Source: Glebionis coronaria (taxonomy: Eukaryota; Streptophyta; Magnoliopsida; Asterales; Asteraceae). From it: a stretch of 64,000 bases of DNA. The translations under genes and the position numbers were made by a program. The stretch lies in the NCBI GenBank assembly GCA_025667525.1, contig CM046882.1, positions 217,728,592-217,792,591 of the forward strand, written 5' to 3'. The number at the start of each line of letters is the position of its first letter. Position 1 is the first letter of the stretch. Below the pieces are notes generated by a model. That model was not told where the DNA came from and did no database searches. It was given only the letters and a program-made list of their open reading frames with translations. Below are positions 33,631-45,985 of the stretch, piece after piece.

Positions 33631-34790
33631 TTGGTGTCTTGTAAGCCGTACGGAAAGCCCACAATGCATCGTCCAATTTATCCGACCATGAAGTGCGATT
33701 TTCTCCAATAGAACGCTCCAAAATACTTTTAAGAGCTCGGTTTGAAACCTCCACTTGACCACTCGTTTTAGGTTGATAAGCCGTCGAAAGTGGATGAGTG
33801 ACACCATATTTCTTTAGAACTTTTTCAAATTGTTCATTACAAAAATGGGTCCCACGATCACTTATAATAGCCCGCGGAGTTCCAAACCTAGCAAAGAGTT
33901 GTTTCAAAAAGTTCACCACAATTCGAGCATCATTCTTGGGCAAAGCCTTAGCTTCAACCCATTTAGACAAATAGTCCACGGCTACGAGAATGTATTTATT
34001 TCCTTTCGAAGATGGGAACGGTCCCATAAAATCGATCCCCCACATGTCAAAGATTTCACAAACTTGAATAATGTTTTGAGGCATTTCATCCCTTTGTGAG
34101 TTCTTTCCTTGACGTTGACAAGCATCACAAGTCTTGATCAAGTCTTGGGCATCACGATATATTGAAGGCCAAAAGAACCCGGCATCAAAGACTTTCTTCG
34201 CGGTGGCGTTAGCACCATGATGTCCCCCGGTGGGTCCCTCATGACAAGATTTAAGGATATCTTGAGCTTCTTTGCCAAATACGCACCTACGAATCACTTG
34301 ATCCGCGCACACACGAAACAGATAGGGGTCGTCCCAAAAGTAATAGGATATATCCTTGAAAAACTTTCGTTTTTGTTGGGACGACATACCCTTGATCACA
34401 AACTTCCCCGCATGGTAATTTGAGATGTCCGCAAACCATGGGGTATTATCATCACCACAAAAAGCAATCATACCAAGCGTCTCGAGAGGAAACGTTTCAT
34501 TAATTTCCTTGTTCTCTCGATCTCTTTGGTGAGGATTCTCAAGTCGAGATAAATGATCGGCCGCGAGATTCTCGGCTCCTTTTTTGTCTAGAATTTTGAC
34601 ATTAAATTTTTGAAGGAGGATAATCCACCGGAGCAACCTCGGCCTAGCATCTTGTTTATTAAGAAGATATTTGATAACCGAGTGGTCCGTATACAATATG
34701 ATTTGAGACAAGACGAGATATGGTCTAAACTTTTCAAAAGCATACACAATGGCAAGAAACTCCTTTTCCGTTGTAGTATACTTGTTTGAG
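33631..34790 (-). pseudogene. pol: Athila2 RNase H end and integrase, C-terminus deleted
   Basis: The open frame 34747-33581 starts in RNase H ([20 protein letters not shown]). It continues through [15 protein letters not shown] into integrase with the HHCC region ([15 protein letters not shown]), catalytic aspartates in GIDFMG and ISDRGTHF, and the catalytic glutamate in SGQVEVSN, all kept. It then breaks off after AYKTPI and reads about 17 foreign residues from the downstream non-coding region to a stop. The GPF-type C-terminal domain present in Athila1 is missing. A one-base difference near 34785 separates it from the RT frame. Confidence 0.9.
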
Positions 34791-36564
34791 CATCCATCAT
34801 AGTCTTACTTGCATAGTGTATAGGCAAGAAATGTTTTGACTTACGTTGCCCCAAAACCGCACCTACCGCATAATCACTAGCATCACACATAATTTCAAAA
34901 GGTAGGTCCCAATCCGGGGCAACCAAGATTGGAGATTCGGTTAATTTTCTTTTAAGCATGTCAAAGGCTTGAATACACTCATCCGAAAAGATGAAAGGAG
35001 TCTCTTTTTCCAAAAGATGGGTCATAGGCCGAGCTATCTTAGAGAAGTCTTGTATAAAACGTCGATAGAAGCCGGCATGGCCGAGAAAAATCCTAACCCC
35101 CTTAACGGTGGTGGGTGGAGGAAATTTGGCAATCACTTCGATTTTAGCCCTATCAACCTCAATACCGGCCTTAGAGATCTTATGTCCTAACACAATTCCC
35201 TCTTTGCACATGAAGTGACATTTTTCATAATTAAGCACAAGATTTGTTTCGTCACAACGTTGCAACATTCTTTCAAGGTTAGAGAAACACGAAGTGAAAG
35301 ATTCCCCAAAAACCGAATGGTCATCCATGAAGACTTCCATGGTTTTCTCGATCATATCATGGAAAATGGCCATCATACACCTTTGGAACGTCCCCGGAGA
35401 ATTGCATAGTCCAAAAGGCATGCGTCGATAAGCAAATGTTCCATAAGGACAAGTGAATGTGGTCTTTTCTTGATCACGAGGGTCAATGGGGATTTGGAAA
35501 TAGCCGGAAAATCCATCCAAAAAGAAATAGAATTCATTCCCCGCTAGTCTCTCTAACATTTGATCCATAAAAGGTAATGGAAAATGATCCTTCCTAGTGA
35601 CATCATTAAGCTTCCTATAGTCGATACAAACACGCCAACCGGTCACAAGTCTAGTAGGAATCAAATCATAATCCTCATTAGTAACAACCGTCATTCCTCC
35701 TTTCTTTGGAACACAATGCACGTGGCTAACCCATGGACTATCCGAGATAGGGTAGATCATTCCGGCGTCTAGAAGTTTGGTGACTTCCTTTTTGATCACC
35801 TCATGAATCTTTGGATTGACCCTTCTTTTATTTTGGATAGCTGGTTTATAATCATCCTTCATTAGAATTTTATGAGTACAAAATTTTGGATCTATACCCT
35901 TAATGTTGGAAATTTTCCATGCAATGGCCCGTTTATGTTTCTTAAGCACTCTGATAAGTTCATCCTTTTCATTTTCCTTTAATCCCTTAGTAATAATCAC
36001 CGGTAACTTATCCGTTCCTTCAAGAAAAGCATACTCCAAATGAGTGGGTAGTTCCTTAAGTTCTAATTCGGGTGCTTCCTCAATAGATGTTTTCACTTTA
36101 GTCTCATTTTCATTCAGAACTTTTAAATCCATAGGTAGCGATTCATAAGGATCTTCATTCAAAAAGGTTTCAAGTAAATCGATATCTCCCTCCATATCAT
36201 GATAATACTCATCATATGTAGATAGCAAATCCAGTGTGCTAAGAAAAGCATCCACCTCCTCCAAGATAAAATCACTAGCCCTAAATGGAGTAACGGGTGG
36301 AGACGTAAGGGCAATAATAGGATCCGATAAAGAAGGATTGCCACTTTCGGAATTAGCCGAGAATCCAAGCACTTCTTGAGAATATTCTTCACAAGTAACA
36401 TCAATCACATCGATTTGATTAATTGATTCCTCGTAATACTTGGAAAAATATTTAGTGTTATCACCAACATCAAGTGTAACACTTTCATAATCAAAACGTA
36501 AAGTCAACTTCCCCGCTCTCATGTCAACTATAGAACTAGCCGTCATTAAAAACGGTCTTCCCAA
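34750..36564 (-). pseudogene. pol: Athila2 reverse transcriptase and RNase H start
   Basis: A long open frame starting at GRPFL, the protease end. RT motifs are intact: HKILMKDDY, WVSHVHCVPKKGG, CIDYRKLNDVTRKDHF, FAYRRMPFGLCNSPGTFQ, and the catalytic FMDD at 35320-35331. RNase H begins with MCDASDYAVGAVLGQ. The true frame ends near 34790 at a one-base shift; the tail to 34588 is out of frame. It makes cDNA from the element RNA. Compared with Athila1 it is much better preserved. Confidence 0.92.
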
Positions 36565-36797
36565 AATAAGTGGTACACGAGAATCTTCGGGATAATCGCA
36601 AACTACAAAGTCCGTTGGAATACGAGTTTCCCTACTTTGACAAACACGTCCTCGGCTATACCTTTTAGAAAGGTGGTCGATCGATCCGCAAGCTCGAGAG
36701 TCATCTTAGTAGGTGTAAGCTCGGGAAGTGATAACCTTTTCCACACGGAAATAGGCATCAAATTAATGCTAGCGCCAAGATCGGCTAATGCTAAGCA
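36565..36797 (-). pseudogene. pol: Athila2 protease
   Basis: The frame after the gag stop reads [15 protein letters not shown] with the DLGA active site. A one-base loss near 36620 shifts it relative to the LILGRPFL end. It would process the polyprotein. Confidence 0.8.
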
Positions 36798-38765
36798 TTA
36801 TTCCATATTAGGGAACTCACATGGTATCAAAAACTTGCCCGGGTCTCCATGCTTTTTGGGAAGCTTTTGTGTAAGAACCGCGGAAAAATTAGCATCTAAA
36901 GATGTAGACATTTCAACCAATTTCCCTTTATCGTTCATCAATCTCTTAATAGTCGAAGCAAACTTAGGCATGTGAAGCAATGCATCTGCGAAACTAAGAT
37001 TAATATGAAGATTCTTAAACATCTCTAAGAAAATAGCCATTTGAGCATTGGACTTTTCGCGGAGCTTCTCTTGGTTAAGTCTCGAAGGGTAGGGTAGTGT
37101 GGGTTTAGTCTTCGGAAGCTCGGGTTCCGGAATAGGCAATTGGTCTACCTTTGGTGGGATAGGGATTTCCTTTTCTTTAACCACCTCGGGTTCTTGCTCC
37201 ACTTCCCTCACCGGAGAGGTACTCACTTGTGAAAGCAAAGGTCCGTCTAAAGCTTTCCCACTACGTGTGGTTATAGCTTTCATCTCACCCTTGAGGTTTG
37301 GAATGGTGTTGCTAGGTAAGCCACCCGAAGAAGAGGAAGGTTTGGTCATAAAAGATTCAAACATCGAAAGCAATTTATTTTGACCTTGTTCCATACTTTG
37401 TTGCAAACGATTTTGACTTTGCTCGAACATTTGCTCAAATCTTTGTTCAATTCTTTGTTGATTAAGCTCAATCTTATTGTTTTGCCCTTTAATCGTATTT
37501 TGAAACTCATTTTTCAAACTTGCCATTTGTCCTTGAATGTTATTTTGAAAAGCCTTCAAATTTGCATCATTTGACTTGACGTAGCTTGACAAATCATTTT
37601 GGTTATTGTGAAAACCTTGATTGTTTTGATTAGCATTAAACCCATTTCCTTGATTATAATTCCCTTGGTTACCACGGTTAAAATTATTCCCATTATTTCC
37701 ATTGTTGTACCTATTTTGAACCGGTGGAAAACCCGGTGGAGCAACATGATTTTGACGAGGAACTTGACCGTTGGAGCCATAAGTTCCCGTCGCGGCAAAA
37801 GCACTAGCTTGATCAAACCCCGTGGTTGAACAAGCATAATTAGTATGTGCTCCACCACATGATACACAAACATTCTCAACCATATTAATGGATCCATGAG
37901 GATTCTTCCTAATCTCATTCAACAAAGTCGCGAATCCACTATCAATCTTAGAGTCCAATCTAGAAATCTCGATATTAGATGAATTCACATTAGAAACACT
38001 CGATGTGTTTCGTGAATATTGTGTTCTAGAATTATTCTCAATTATACACCACGTGTCTCTCGGAGTTTTTATTAAAAGATTACCAACCGCGGCGGCATTT
38101 AAAGAATCTTGTTCAATCATATTTAGCCCATTACAGAAAGTATTAATTTGATGCAATTCCGAGAAACCGTGGTGTGGACATTGTCTCAACAAATCTTTAA
38201 ATCTTTCCCAAGCAACCCCAAACGATTCATGCACTTTTTGTTCAAATCTAGTGATCTCGTTCTTAAAGTGTGTTGTTTTGGACGGTGGAAAGAAATAATT
38301 TATAAACATAGACACTAAATCATCCCATGTTAAGATCGAACCCGGTGGTTCTTTCTCATACCAAATCTTAGCATTACCCTCGAACGAGTACGGAAAAAGC
38401 ATGAGCTTAATCGCGTCATTCAGCACATCTCTAAACTTGGGAGTCGAGGTAATTCGAATAAAATTCCGAATGTGAGAATGCGGGTTATCGGTCTCATTGC
38501 CTCGAAATTGGTCGGCACGAATGAGCGATAAAAGACCCGTCTTAATCTCATAATGATCCGCCAAAATAGCTGGCACAACGATTTCTTCCCCATACCCTTC
38601 GGTGGGTGCACGGAGCAATTCCTCCATTGTTCGGTTATCGGCCATCTCTACAACAATTGGTGGAAGCTCGGGTTCCACTATTCGTTGTTGAGGATTTCTA
38701 TTTCTGCGAGGAATATTTTCAAGCCTATTAAAATCAATCACAAGACGAGAAGAACGTAATTGCAT
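36798..38765 (-). CDS. gag: Athila2 Gag, 655 aa, intact frame
   Basis: Begins MQLRSSRLVIDFNR. The retrotransposon gag/capsid domain is around residues 75-235 (HSHIRNFIRI, AKIWYEKEPPGSILTWDDL, FEQKVHESFGVAWERFKDLL). A zinc knuckle CVSCGGAHTNYAC spans residues 300-312 (CX2CX3HX4C). Then comes an N- and Q-rich stretch with likely coiled coil (about 370-475), and a proline-rich segment ending in KLPKKHGDPGKFLIP. The frame stops with TAA in place of a glutamate codon (36798-36800); without it the frame would run into protease, so Gag and Pol were one polyprotein. Gag packages RNA and forms particles. This is the longest undamaged frame in the window, but it is not proof of activity. Confidence 0.92.
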   Translation of the reverse strand: MQLRSSRLVIDFNRLENIPRRNRNPQQRIVEPELPPIVVEMADNRTMEELLRAPTEGYGEEIVVPAILADHYEIKTGLLSLIRADQFRGNETDNPHSHIRNFIRITSTPKFRDVLNDAIKLMLFPYSFEGNAKIWYEKEPPGSILTWDDLVSMFINYFFPPSKTTHFKNEITRFEQKVHESFGVAWERFKDLLRQCPHHGFSELHQINTFCNGLNMIEQDSLNAAAVGNLLIKTPRDTWCIIENNSRTQYSRNTSSVSNVNSSNIEISRLDSKIDSGFATLLNEIRKNPHGSINMVENVCVSCGGAHTNYACSTTGFDQASAFAATGTYGSNGQVPRQNHVAPPGFPPVQNRYNNGNNGNNFNRGNQGNYNQGNGFNANQNNQGFHNNQNDLSSYVKSNDANLKAFQNNIQGQMASLKNEFQNTIKGQNNKIELNQQRIEQRFEQMFEQSQNRLQQSMEQGQNKLLSMFESFMTKPSSSSGGLPSNTIPNLKGEMKAITTRSGKALDGPLLSQVSTSPVREVEQEPEVVKEKEIPIPPKVDQLPIPEPELPKTKPTLPYPSRLNQEKLREKSNAQMAIFLEMFKNLHINLSFADALLHMPKFASTIKRLMNDKGKLVEMSTSLDANFSAVLTQKLPKKHGDPGKFLIPCEFPNME

Positions 38766-39416
38766 ACACTACAAAGACGAGAATTTACAGGATTGAAGAA
38801 AAGAAATTAGACAAGAAGAAGATTATTTTTGGTATTTTATTTGGTATTGCTCAATAAAAAATGATCGATAAAAAACAAGGAATAAGGATAACTAATATGG
38901 AAGTAAATTACCCTCGGTCGACTTTGAAACGATAGGTGAAAACCTAAACGTCTCGAGGTTCAATAAGTAAACTATAAAGAATAAGATTTATTACTACTTG
39001 AGTCGGCAAACCAATAATAGGTCGTCCCTCTCAACATACGCACAAGCAAGCGGGGAAACGAGGTGGCACAAAGCACTTAAAAACCTTTTTCCTTAGATGG
39101 CCTTTTATAGCACGTCGCCTTATACCCACCTTATAGTTTGTATAAATCGAGTTCAAACTTCTTATTAGTATTTATCTATTTTGCCTTTATTTTTGTTTTG
39201 GAATCGACTACAATAGCTAGGTGATGAAATCCCAACTAAGGCCTTATTTGAAAAGTAGATAAATTTATTGTTCTACGTAATACAATATATTAATCACAAA
39301 AAACGAGAAAAACGATACATACTATAATAGTAGAAAAATAACAAAACTTTCCGAGGACGGAAAGGGTCTTCAAATCAACGATCAACAAATCTCCACGAAA
39401 ACGAATCGTACACAAG
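38766..39416 (-). other. Athila2 untranslated leader
   Basis: Between the primer-binding site and the gag ATG on the minus strand. No gene seen. Confidence 0.75.
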
Positions 39417-39435
39417 ATCCCCGGCAGCGGCGCCA
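39417..39435 (-). promoter_or_regulatory. Athila2 primer-binding site (Asp tRNA)
   Basis: The minus strand reads TGGCGCCGCTGCCGGGGAT, seven bases from the LTR end. It fits the 3' end of plant aspartate tRNA, the known primer of Athila elements. Confidence 0.88.
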
Positions 39436-39442
39436 AAATTTT

Positions 39443-41054
39443 TGATGTGATCGTGATAGTATAGTGATAATTAAGATACGTTATAGGGTAAATTAGAAAA
39501 TTACCTTTAGGAAAAAGTAATAGACTAATATTCCCAAAGGCGAATTCAATTAAGCACGTGATGAACCATGTTCGTTGTACACGAAGATATTATGAATTTG
39601 AGACGTTTTGTATCGATTTGGACAATTGATTCGAATTGGTTTTCGGTTTTTAAACTAAAAATTAAATCTACCAATTTTAAACTATTCAAATTTAACCTAA
39701 AGTGCATGAATCGTAAACCCCAAAATAGTTAATCTAAATACAATTACTTAAAATTAAAAATTATTTAAAATTTAAACTATTTAATAATCTATAAAAATTA
39801 ATCTATTTAATAAAAATAACTTTTAATCTATTTTTAGAAATCTAATTAACTTTTTTAAACAAATTAACTTTATTAAAATTTACTTATACCAAATCTATTT
39901 TTTTAGAACTAATTTTATTTAAATCTAAAATTATAAAAATCTAATTATTAAAATAAACTAATTAAACTTTTAAATTAATAAAAACATTTTTATTTTTATT
40001 CTATTTTATTTTATCTATTATTATTAAAACTGAAATTTCCTAAAAGAAATAAAACTATCTAAATTTTAAATGAAGTTAATGTATAGGTAATTAAACTACA
40101 AAATCTAACTGCCCTAAAACAATTTACTATATTAGTTACTAAAGAAGAAACTAAACATAAAAGAGCATGAAGCTCATTTGGCAAACACGCTGGGTAATCA
40201 AACGAGAGGTCTCGAGGTCGAGACTTGTAGATAGCAAATTTTTGTTATCATTTTTTTTAAGCTGCGAAATCAACAAAGAAGTCACAGGAGTGAACTTTTA
40301 TCACAATTCTTATTAATCAGCTGATACGGATATCAGCAAGTGACTTCATTAGAACAATTTATTCTGATAACATATGAAATTTAGCAAAACAAAATGGAAT
40401 AAGCCCAAATCTTAAATCACCAGATAAAATCAATTACAACAAGTAAACAAAACAGTAACTAAGAATTAACAACAGGTTAAACAGACAAATCAAAAATAGA
40501 ACAAGGAATATTACGATTCTTATAGCCAAATACCCCAACTAAAATCAGCAATCACAAATAATTTCTTAAACCAACTTATGATAAATCAAGAACAAGCAGC
40601 CATCTAGATTAGGAAATCAGGTATAAACAGTAAAAACAATTTAATTCCAAATCCAAAAGATCTGTGTTATTCAGCAAACAATGAATCCCACAAGTTTCAG
40701 CAGATTACTTAACAGATAATACTCACAAATCTCAAAAACTAATATCAGTTCAAATCATAACAGAAAAAGAAATATACATCAGCAATTCAGTAATCGAACA
40801 AAGCTTATAACAGCTAAAAAAACTATCAATCAACCAAATGTATCAGCAATCCTCCTAAATACGCAACAATCAGTTACTCCCAAGTAGCCATAACAAAGTA
40901 TGAACTAAACAATTAAATCAACTCGAATCACATGTATAAAACCTAATAACTCAGATTCAATCAAAAACTTAACAGTCAAACAAGAAAATCTTCATCATAA
41001 ACATATCCAAACAATCCTATATCAAGTATCTATCAACAAAATAATGATTAAACA
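39443..41054 (-). repeat. Athila2 5' LTR, first part
   Basis: Runs from TGATGTGATCG up to the N1 insertion, ending with AAACA (41050-41054), the left TSD of N1. It aligns with 29277-30845 of the 3' LTR. It includes a second copy of the tRNA-like segment (about 40162-40257). Confidence 0.92.
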
Positions 41055-43947
41055 TGTAACACCCCCACAAATGCTATGCGCAGCGGAACTACAACATTTG
41101 GGTGCTACGTAGTTATCATCACACATAAGCTATCTTAAACGACTCAAAGACACGTAAAAGTTTAAACATGAATTTAAACATTTTTAAATTCTACAAATCT
41201 ACGGTTTTCCAAATCCCGAGATAATACAAAACAGAGTTCGCGTTTAGGTCCCCACTGAATCTCAACCAAAAAGTACATTTTCATTCTCATGACATAATAT
41301 AAAAGAGTTTTAAGTGCAAAAAGGGAGGAAAACAAGTAGACCGCCAACCCACAACAACTTCCATCCTCGCATGCTCCGCTGCTATCAATCTTGGTTACCT
41401 GAAACACATGCTTAAAATCGTCAACACAAAGGTTGAGCGAATCTATAGGTTTATCAAAACATCAGTTGAACATAAGTGTTAAAAACCAATCATGATCATT
41501 CAATAGCATTGTGGCCATACAATCTATTATTCAAGGATATGACAATTGTGTTTAAGCTCATGACACTAATCCGTTAACTCAATCACCCGCGTAATAATTA
41601 CCGGCGTGATTCAGATGAAACCAGTGCCCCTTCTAAAGGCATCAGTTGCAATTATACCTTATCTCTCATACAAGATAATCTACCGCAGAACTTACTCAAC
41701 GTACAGCTTCTCGGCTAGCATTGGGTCGTTAGCCCCGTAGTACTACAAATTGTATAAGCGGCTATTTCCCCCTACTCGAGGGCAGGACAATAGTTAATAG
41801 TTCATGAATTTAGGGACTTTTGCAACTAGGTACTCAACACAATTTCGAGGCAACATTCGGGTCCAACAATCAATCAAGACTTATGTTCATTTTCATTTAA
41901 ATTAGCATGTATCCCCCTCGCGGGTTAAAAACATTTGAATAAAGTAAAGAGCGAGGCTATAGACTCACCTTGCGTAATAGTAGTGGTAGTATTAGTAACT
42001 ACGGCGTAAACGATATCGATCACCGACGATGAGGATGCCCCGGGAAATCAAATACAACACCTAACGAATAAACACGTAATGAATCAACACATTCAAGTAC
42101 CTTCAAGTACTGTATGTACACAATTAAGAACACTCAAGGTTCATATAAACTCACGCCAAAATCCATACAAGTGATATTTACTAGACACGTCAATTTTTAT
42201 ACTTTATCAAAACCATTACTCATTTTACAATTCTGCCGGTACATACCGAATGTACGGGCTGTTTTACCCCACTTAGACCACTCCTAAAAATCTGAGAAAA
42301 TTTGTAAAAATCACTTATAATCTGTAGAAACCACACAACAAATTTCATAAAAAGTTTTCACTTCCAAGACCCACTGCTCAACACATCTCTATACCTTAAA
42401 ATTTCGGACAGATTTGCACCTTCCAAGTGCAACTCGACTTTGACTTATTTAGTCAACTCAACTTGAAACACCAACTCCTAAACTTGAAAATACACTCTTT
42501 TGTGCAGGTCTAGGACCAAAGAACAACTTCCAAACATTTTTAGAACTCTAGTTACAATCCTAGACATTCGACCTATATTTTGACAAAAACCCGTAACTTG
42601 TGATTTTCATCACCCGGTACGCCTCAAACTTTAAAATATCATAACTTTTGACTCGTTTTGAGTTAGAAGCTCTACCTTATACCGAATCGAAGCTAAAAAG
42701 AAGCTCTACAACAATATCCTATCTTCTCAACCTGGACTTAGACTTAAACCCACGAAAATAACCCTTAAACAATCTGATCTAAATTGACTCTTTCAAAATC
42801 ATATTAAAACATCATTTTGACCAATTTCATCAACTCCTATACTCCTAACATCATCTACTAACCATCCTAATCAAACCAAAACACCCTAAATCACTTGTAT
42901 GTTCATCCTTATTCAAAACCCACATCAAAAACTAAACATGCAATATAATTAAATATATATAAAATAATAATAACAAAGAAATAGAACCATACCCACAAGA
43001 AACAAGATCAAAACACCAAGAACACCCAAACCCCCCACATAATTCGTGGGTTTTGGGGCTGAAATCACCAAGGAAAATATTTTCCTAGCTCCAATATTTC
43101 AAATCCATGTTCCTAAACATATTTAAACACAAACCCACGAATTTAATTAGATCAAAACATAATATTTTTCAAAATCTATCAAAAATTAAATCTTGAAAAA
43201 ATGTTGTTGCATGTTGGATTTTTGTGGTGGGATTTACTTACAATGATGTTTTAAGGATGGGTCATTGCTTAGTTTTTCCAAAAATCAAATTTTGGTGGTG
43301 GATTTGATGGTGGTGGTGTTGGCCGTAGCTTTTAGAGAGAGAGGGAGGAGGAAGAAAATTTTTGGAGTGTTAAAATGAGAGTGTGTGTGAAAAAATGGCT
43401 TATATATAGTGGGGGAGGGTAGATTTTGTAAATAAGTCTATCTTTTGGCCTTGTTTGCAAAACTAGTTATAAAGAGCGGGATTATGCTTTCTAGTCGGTT
43501 TATAAAAATTTACGGGAGTCGGGTTTAGTCCCGGCTACGTCAAAATACTTTTAAATAGTTCAAACGCACACAAAACGAACATACACATGGTTCCGACTTG
43601 ACTTAACACGTAATAAAAATAAAATCTCGAAAAACTCAAATATCGATCAATCGATAATAAAAGGTAAATTTTGGGCATCCGTCGGTATCGTAGTCGTCAT
43701 CGGTTCTTATTAAGTCGTCAAACGTTAAATTACGACCGTAAACGTTGGTTTCAATCTAAACCGTCAAATATATAACAAACGAAATTTCTTAAAAATTTCA
43801 AAAATATCCGTAAAATAGGATTAAATAAATGACGTTGGGCTCGGGATATCACATCCACAAGTGAGCCTCAACTTACGAGAGATGCTCATACTGAACAGCT
43901 CTTGAGACAATAACTTAGCATTATACGGCACTTTCACGGGTGTTACA
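41055..43947 (-). repeat. N1 3' LTR, 2893 bp
   Basis: Plus strand TGTAACACCCCCAC to CGGGTGTTACA. Same length and apparently same sequence as 49469-52361, including the chance 77-codon minus-strand frame at 41174-41407. TATA box on the minus strand (CTATATATAAGCC, 43398-43410). Confidence 0.95.
43398..43410 (-). promoter_or_regulatory. TATA box of N1 3' LTR
   Basis: The minus strand reads CTATATATAAGCC, a consensus plant TATA box about 540 bp from the LTR start on the coding strand. The other copy is at 51812-51824. Confidence 0.65.
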
Positions 43948-45847
43948 TCCTCCCCTCCTTAAGGGAGCGACGTCCCGGCGCTCTCCGGTTCTTATACTCG
44001 CATTTGTACTACTAGCAAGATGATGGTACTACTTCCTAAAGAGGTCTCCACATTCCGACGTGGACTTCGGTTCACGTCTCGGGTTCTATCACACCTTCAC
44101 CATGGGTATTATGCCTTGCTTCAATCTCTTACCATCTTGATCCATGATCTCCACTTCAATTTCCCTAAATTCTTCCCACGGGTATCAACACATCTCTTTC
44201 CACAGCTTCTCGCGGTTAGCAAATAATTCTTAATCTACACCATCTCTTCCGTAGCCTCTCGAATCAATTCAAGTCCATTCAACTGACTTTTTCCTACTTC
44301 ATTCCACTCAACTGGTGATCTACCTTTTCGTCAACATAATTCTTCAAATGTCGCAGCTTCAAAGCTAATCAAGGTAAAAGTCGTTGTACAAAGATACTAC
44401 CAACGGCATGTGTCGTTCTCAACAACTATCAAAATCAATCACACATGTTCGGAGTACGTTTTCCAACGTTCGAATCGTCCTTACACTTGGTTCGTCGTCT
44501 CATAAAAACAATTATTCATAAATGAAAATCGCACGGGTCACACATAACCCCATCGAAAAACGTTCAAAATATACAAGACGAATTAATCAATACTAGTCGT
44601 ACCAAATCACCTTATTACGATATTACGTACATACAAACCTACTTCGTCAAAAACGAATTCATCGATACGAAATCATTCGGCGTATACATAACTCTCTCGA
44701 AGACATCACAATCCAAACAAACACGAAAGCCATTATGAAACACATACAACCACATTACGACATGTTTGCAAAATAGCCAAACCATGCCAAGTAAAATAAG
44801 TTCAATCAAGTTAACTCATGCTTGCTAATCAGCCAAGCCATGATAAAATAAGAATATTCGACATATTTCTCGGATGAGTCCAGTCAAAAGAAAATTGCAA
44901 GTTAAAGAAGGTTTACGAGCTTGCCATCTATGGATGCATATCCAAAAAGAAATAAAATACATACATATGTCATCGCAGGGTGCTCACACACGGATCCATA
45001 CCCAAAAGATATTACAAGAACACCATCTCACTTTCGTCCCAAACGTGGTCAAAATCTCAACAAGCATCACCGTTCACAGTTAAATATAAAAAGAAATATA
45101 TTACATGGCACATGTTCTCCATGATCGGACTTCATTGGACAATGTCGTCTCAAGTTCCCACAACTTACGATCACTCGACTAGATCACATACAACATAAAC
45201 ACATAAAAGACAAGGGTTCACCATAAAAACATCAACTATGGCTATCTATCGTTTAACCATCGATAATCAAGGATGGTTGAGTCAAGCAAAGAGGATTCCT
45301 CACTTAAATAAACGAAGACGGCAGTGGAATTGTCTTGCAACTACCAATGCACAGTTGGTAAACTTCAACAATTTATCATGTGTCGTTAATCATATCAAAA
45401 GAACGAGAAAAGAAAATATATAAGGTACGATACATTCGATGTAGGAGAAATCGTCGTCATTCCCCTCAGAGTCACTTGAACTCTGATTTCCTCTACTTTG
45501 GCAGTCTTCTATTCTTGTTTAAAATTTCTTCTCAGTGTCGGTACGAGTCCCTTTGGTATAACATCAACACCCTAGCGGTTCCGATAAACTTCACACGTTC
45601 CACACGACACATAAAAACATTTTCCAAAATTACTCGGTCACAGTGACTTACTAAGTCAACACCAAAACAAAAAAAGAAAAGATTTCAAAGAATCACAAGA
45701 AAATTCAAAATCTTTCTTTAAGAATCAAAGAAATTACGACTACTTGCAAAAATGATCCACCATTTTAAAAAGAAACGTTCTCATCCAAACGTTTATCAAA
45801 ACACTACAAGTTTCAAGATGACCAATTTGTTTGACACGATAGTGCCC

Positions 45848-45985
45848 TTCCTAAACTATGCATAACTAGCTAGATCATGCATAATTAAGGACCAAGCAAC
45901 GACAATTAACAAAACAGGACTCTTCCCGAATTATGCATAGTTAGCTAAGCTGTGCATAATTGAGGATCGAGTGACGACACAAACA
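45848..45985. repeat. Palindromic direct repeat in N1
   Basis: Two diverged copies of about 62 bp (from 45848 and 45922). The second has the inverted arms AATTATGCA (45929-45937) and TGCATAATT (45953-45961); the first has near-matching arms. Confidence 0.65.

Noticed and set aside
41174..41407. 77-codon minus-strand ORF identical to one at 49588-49821
   Set aside because: Identical because the LTRs of N1 are identical; no domain, no start context.
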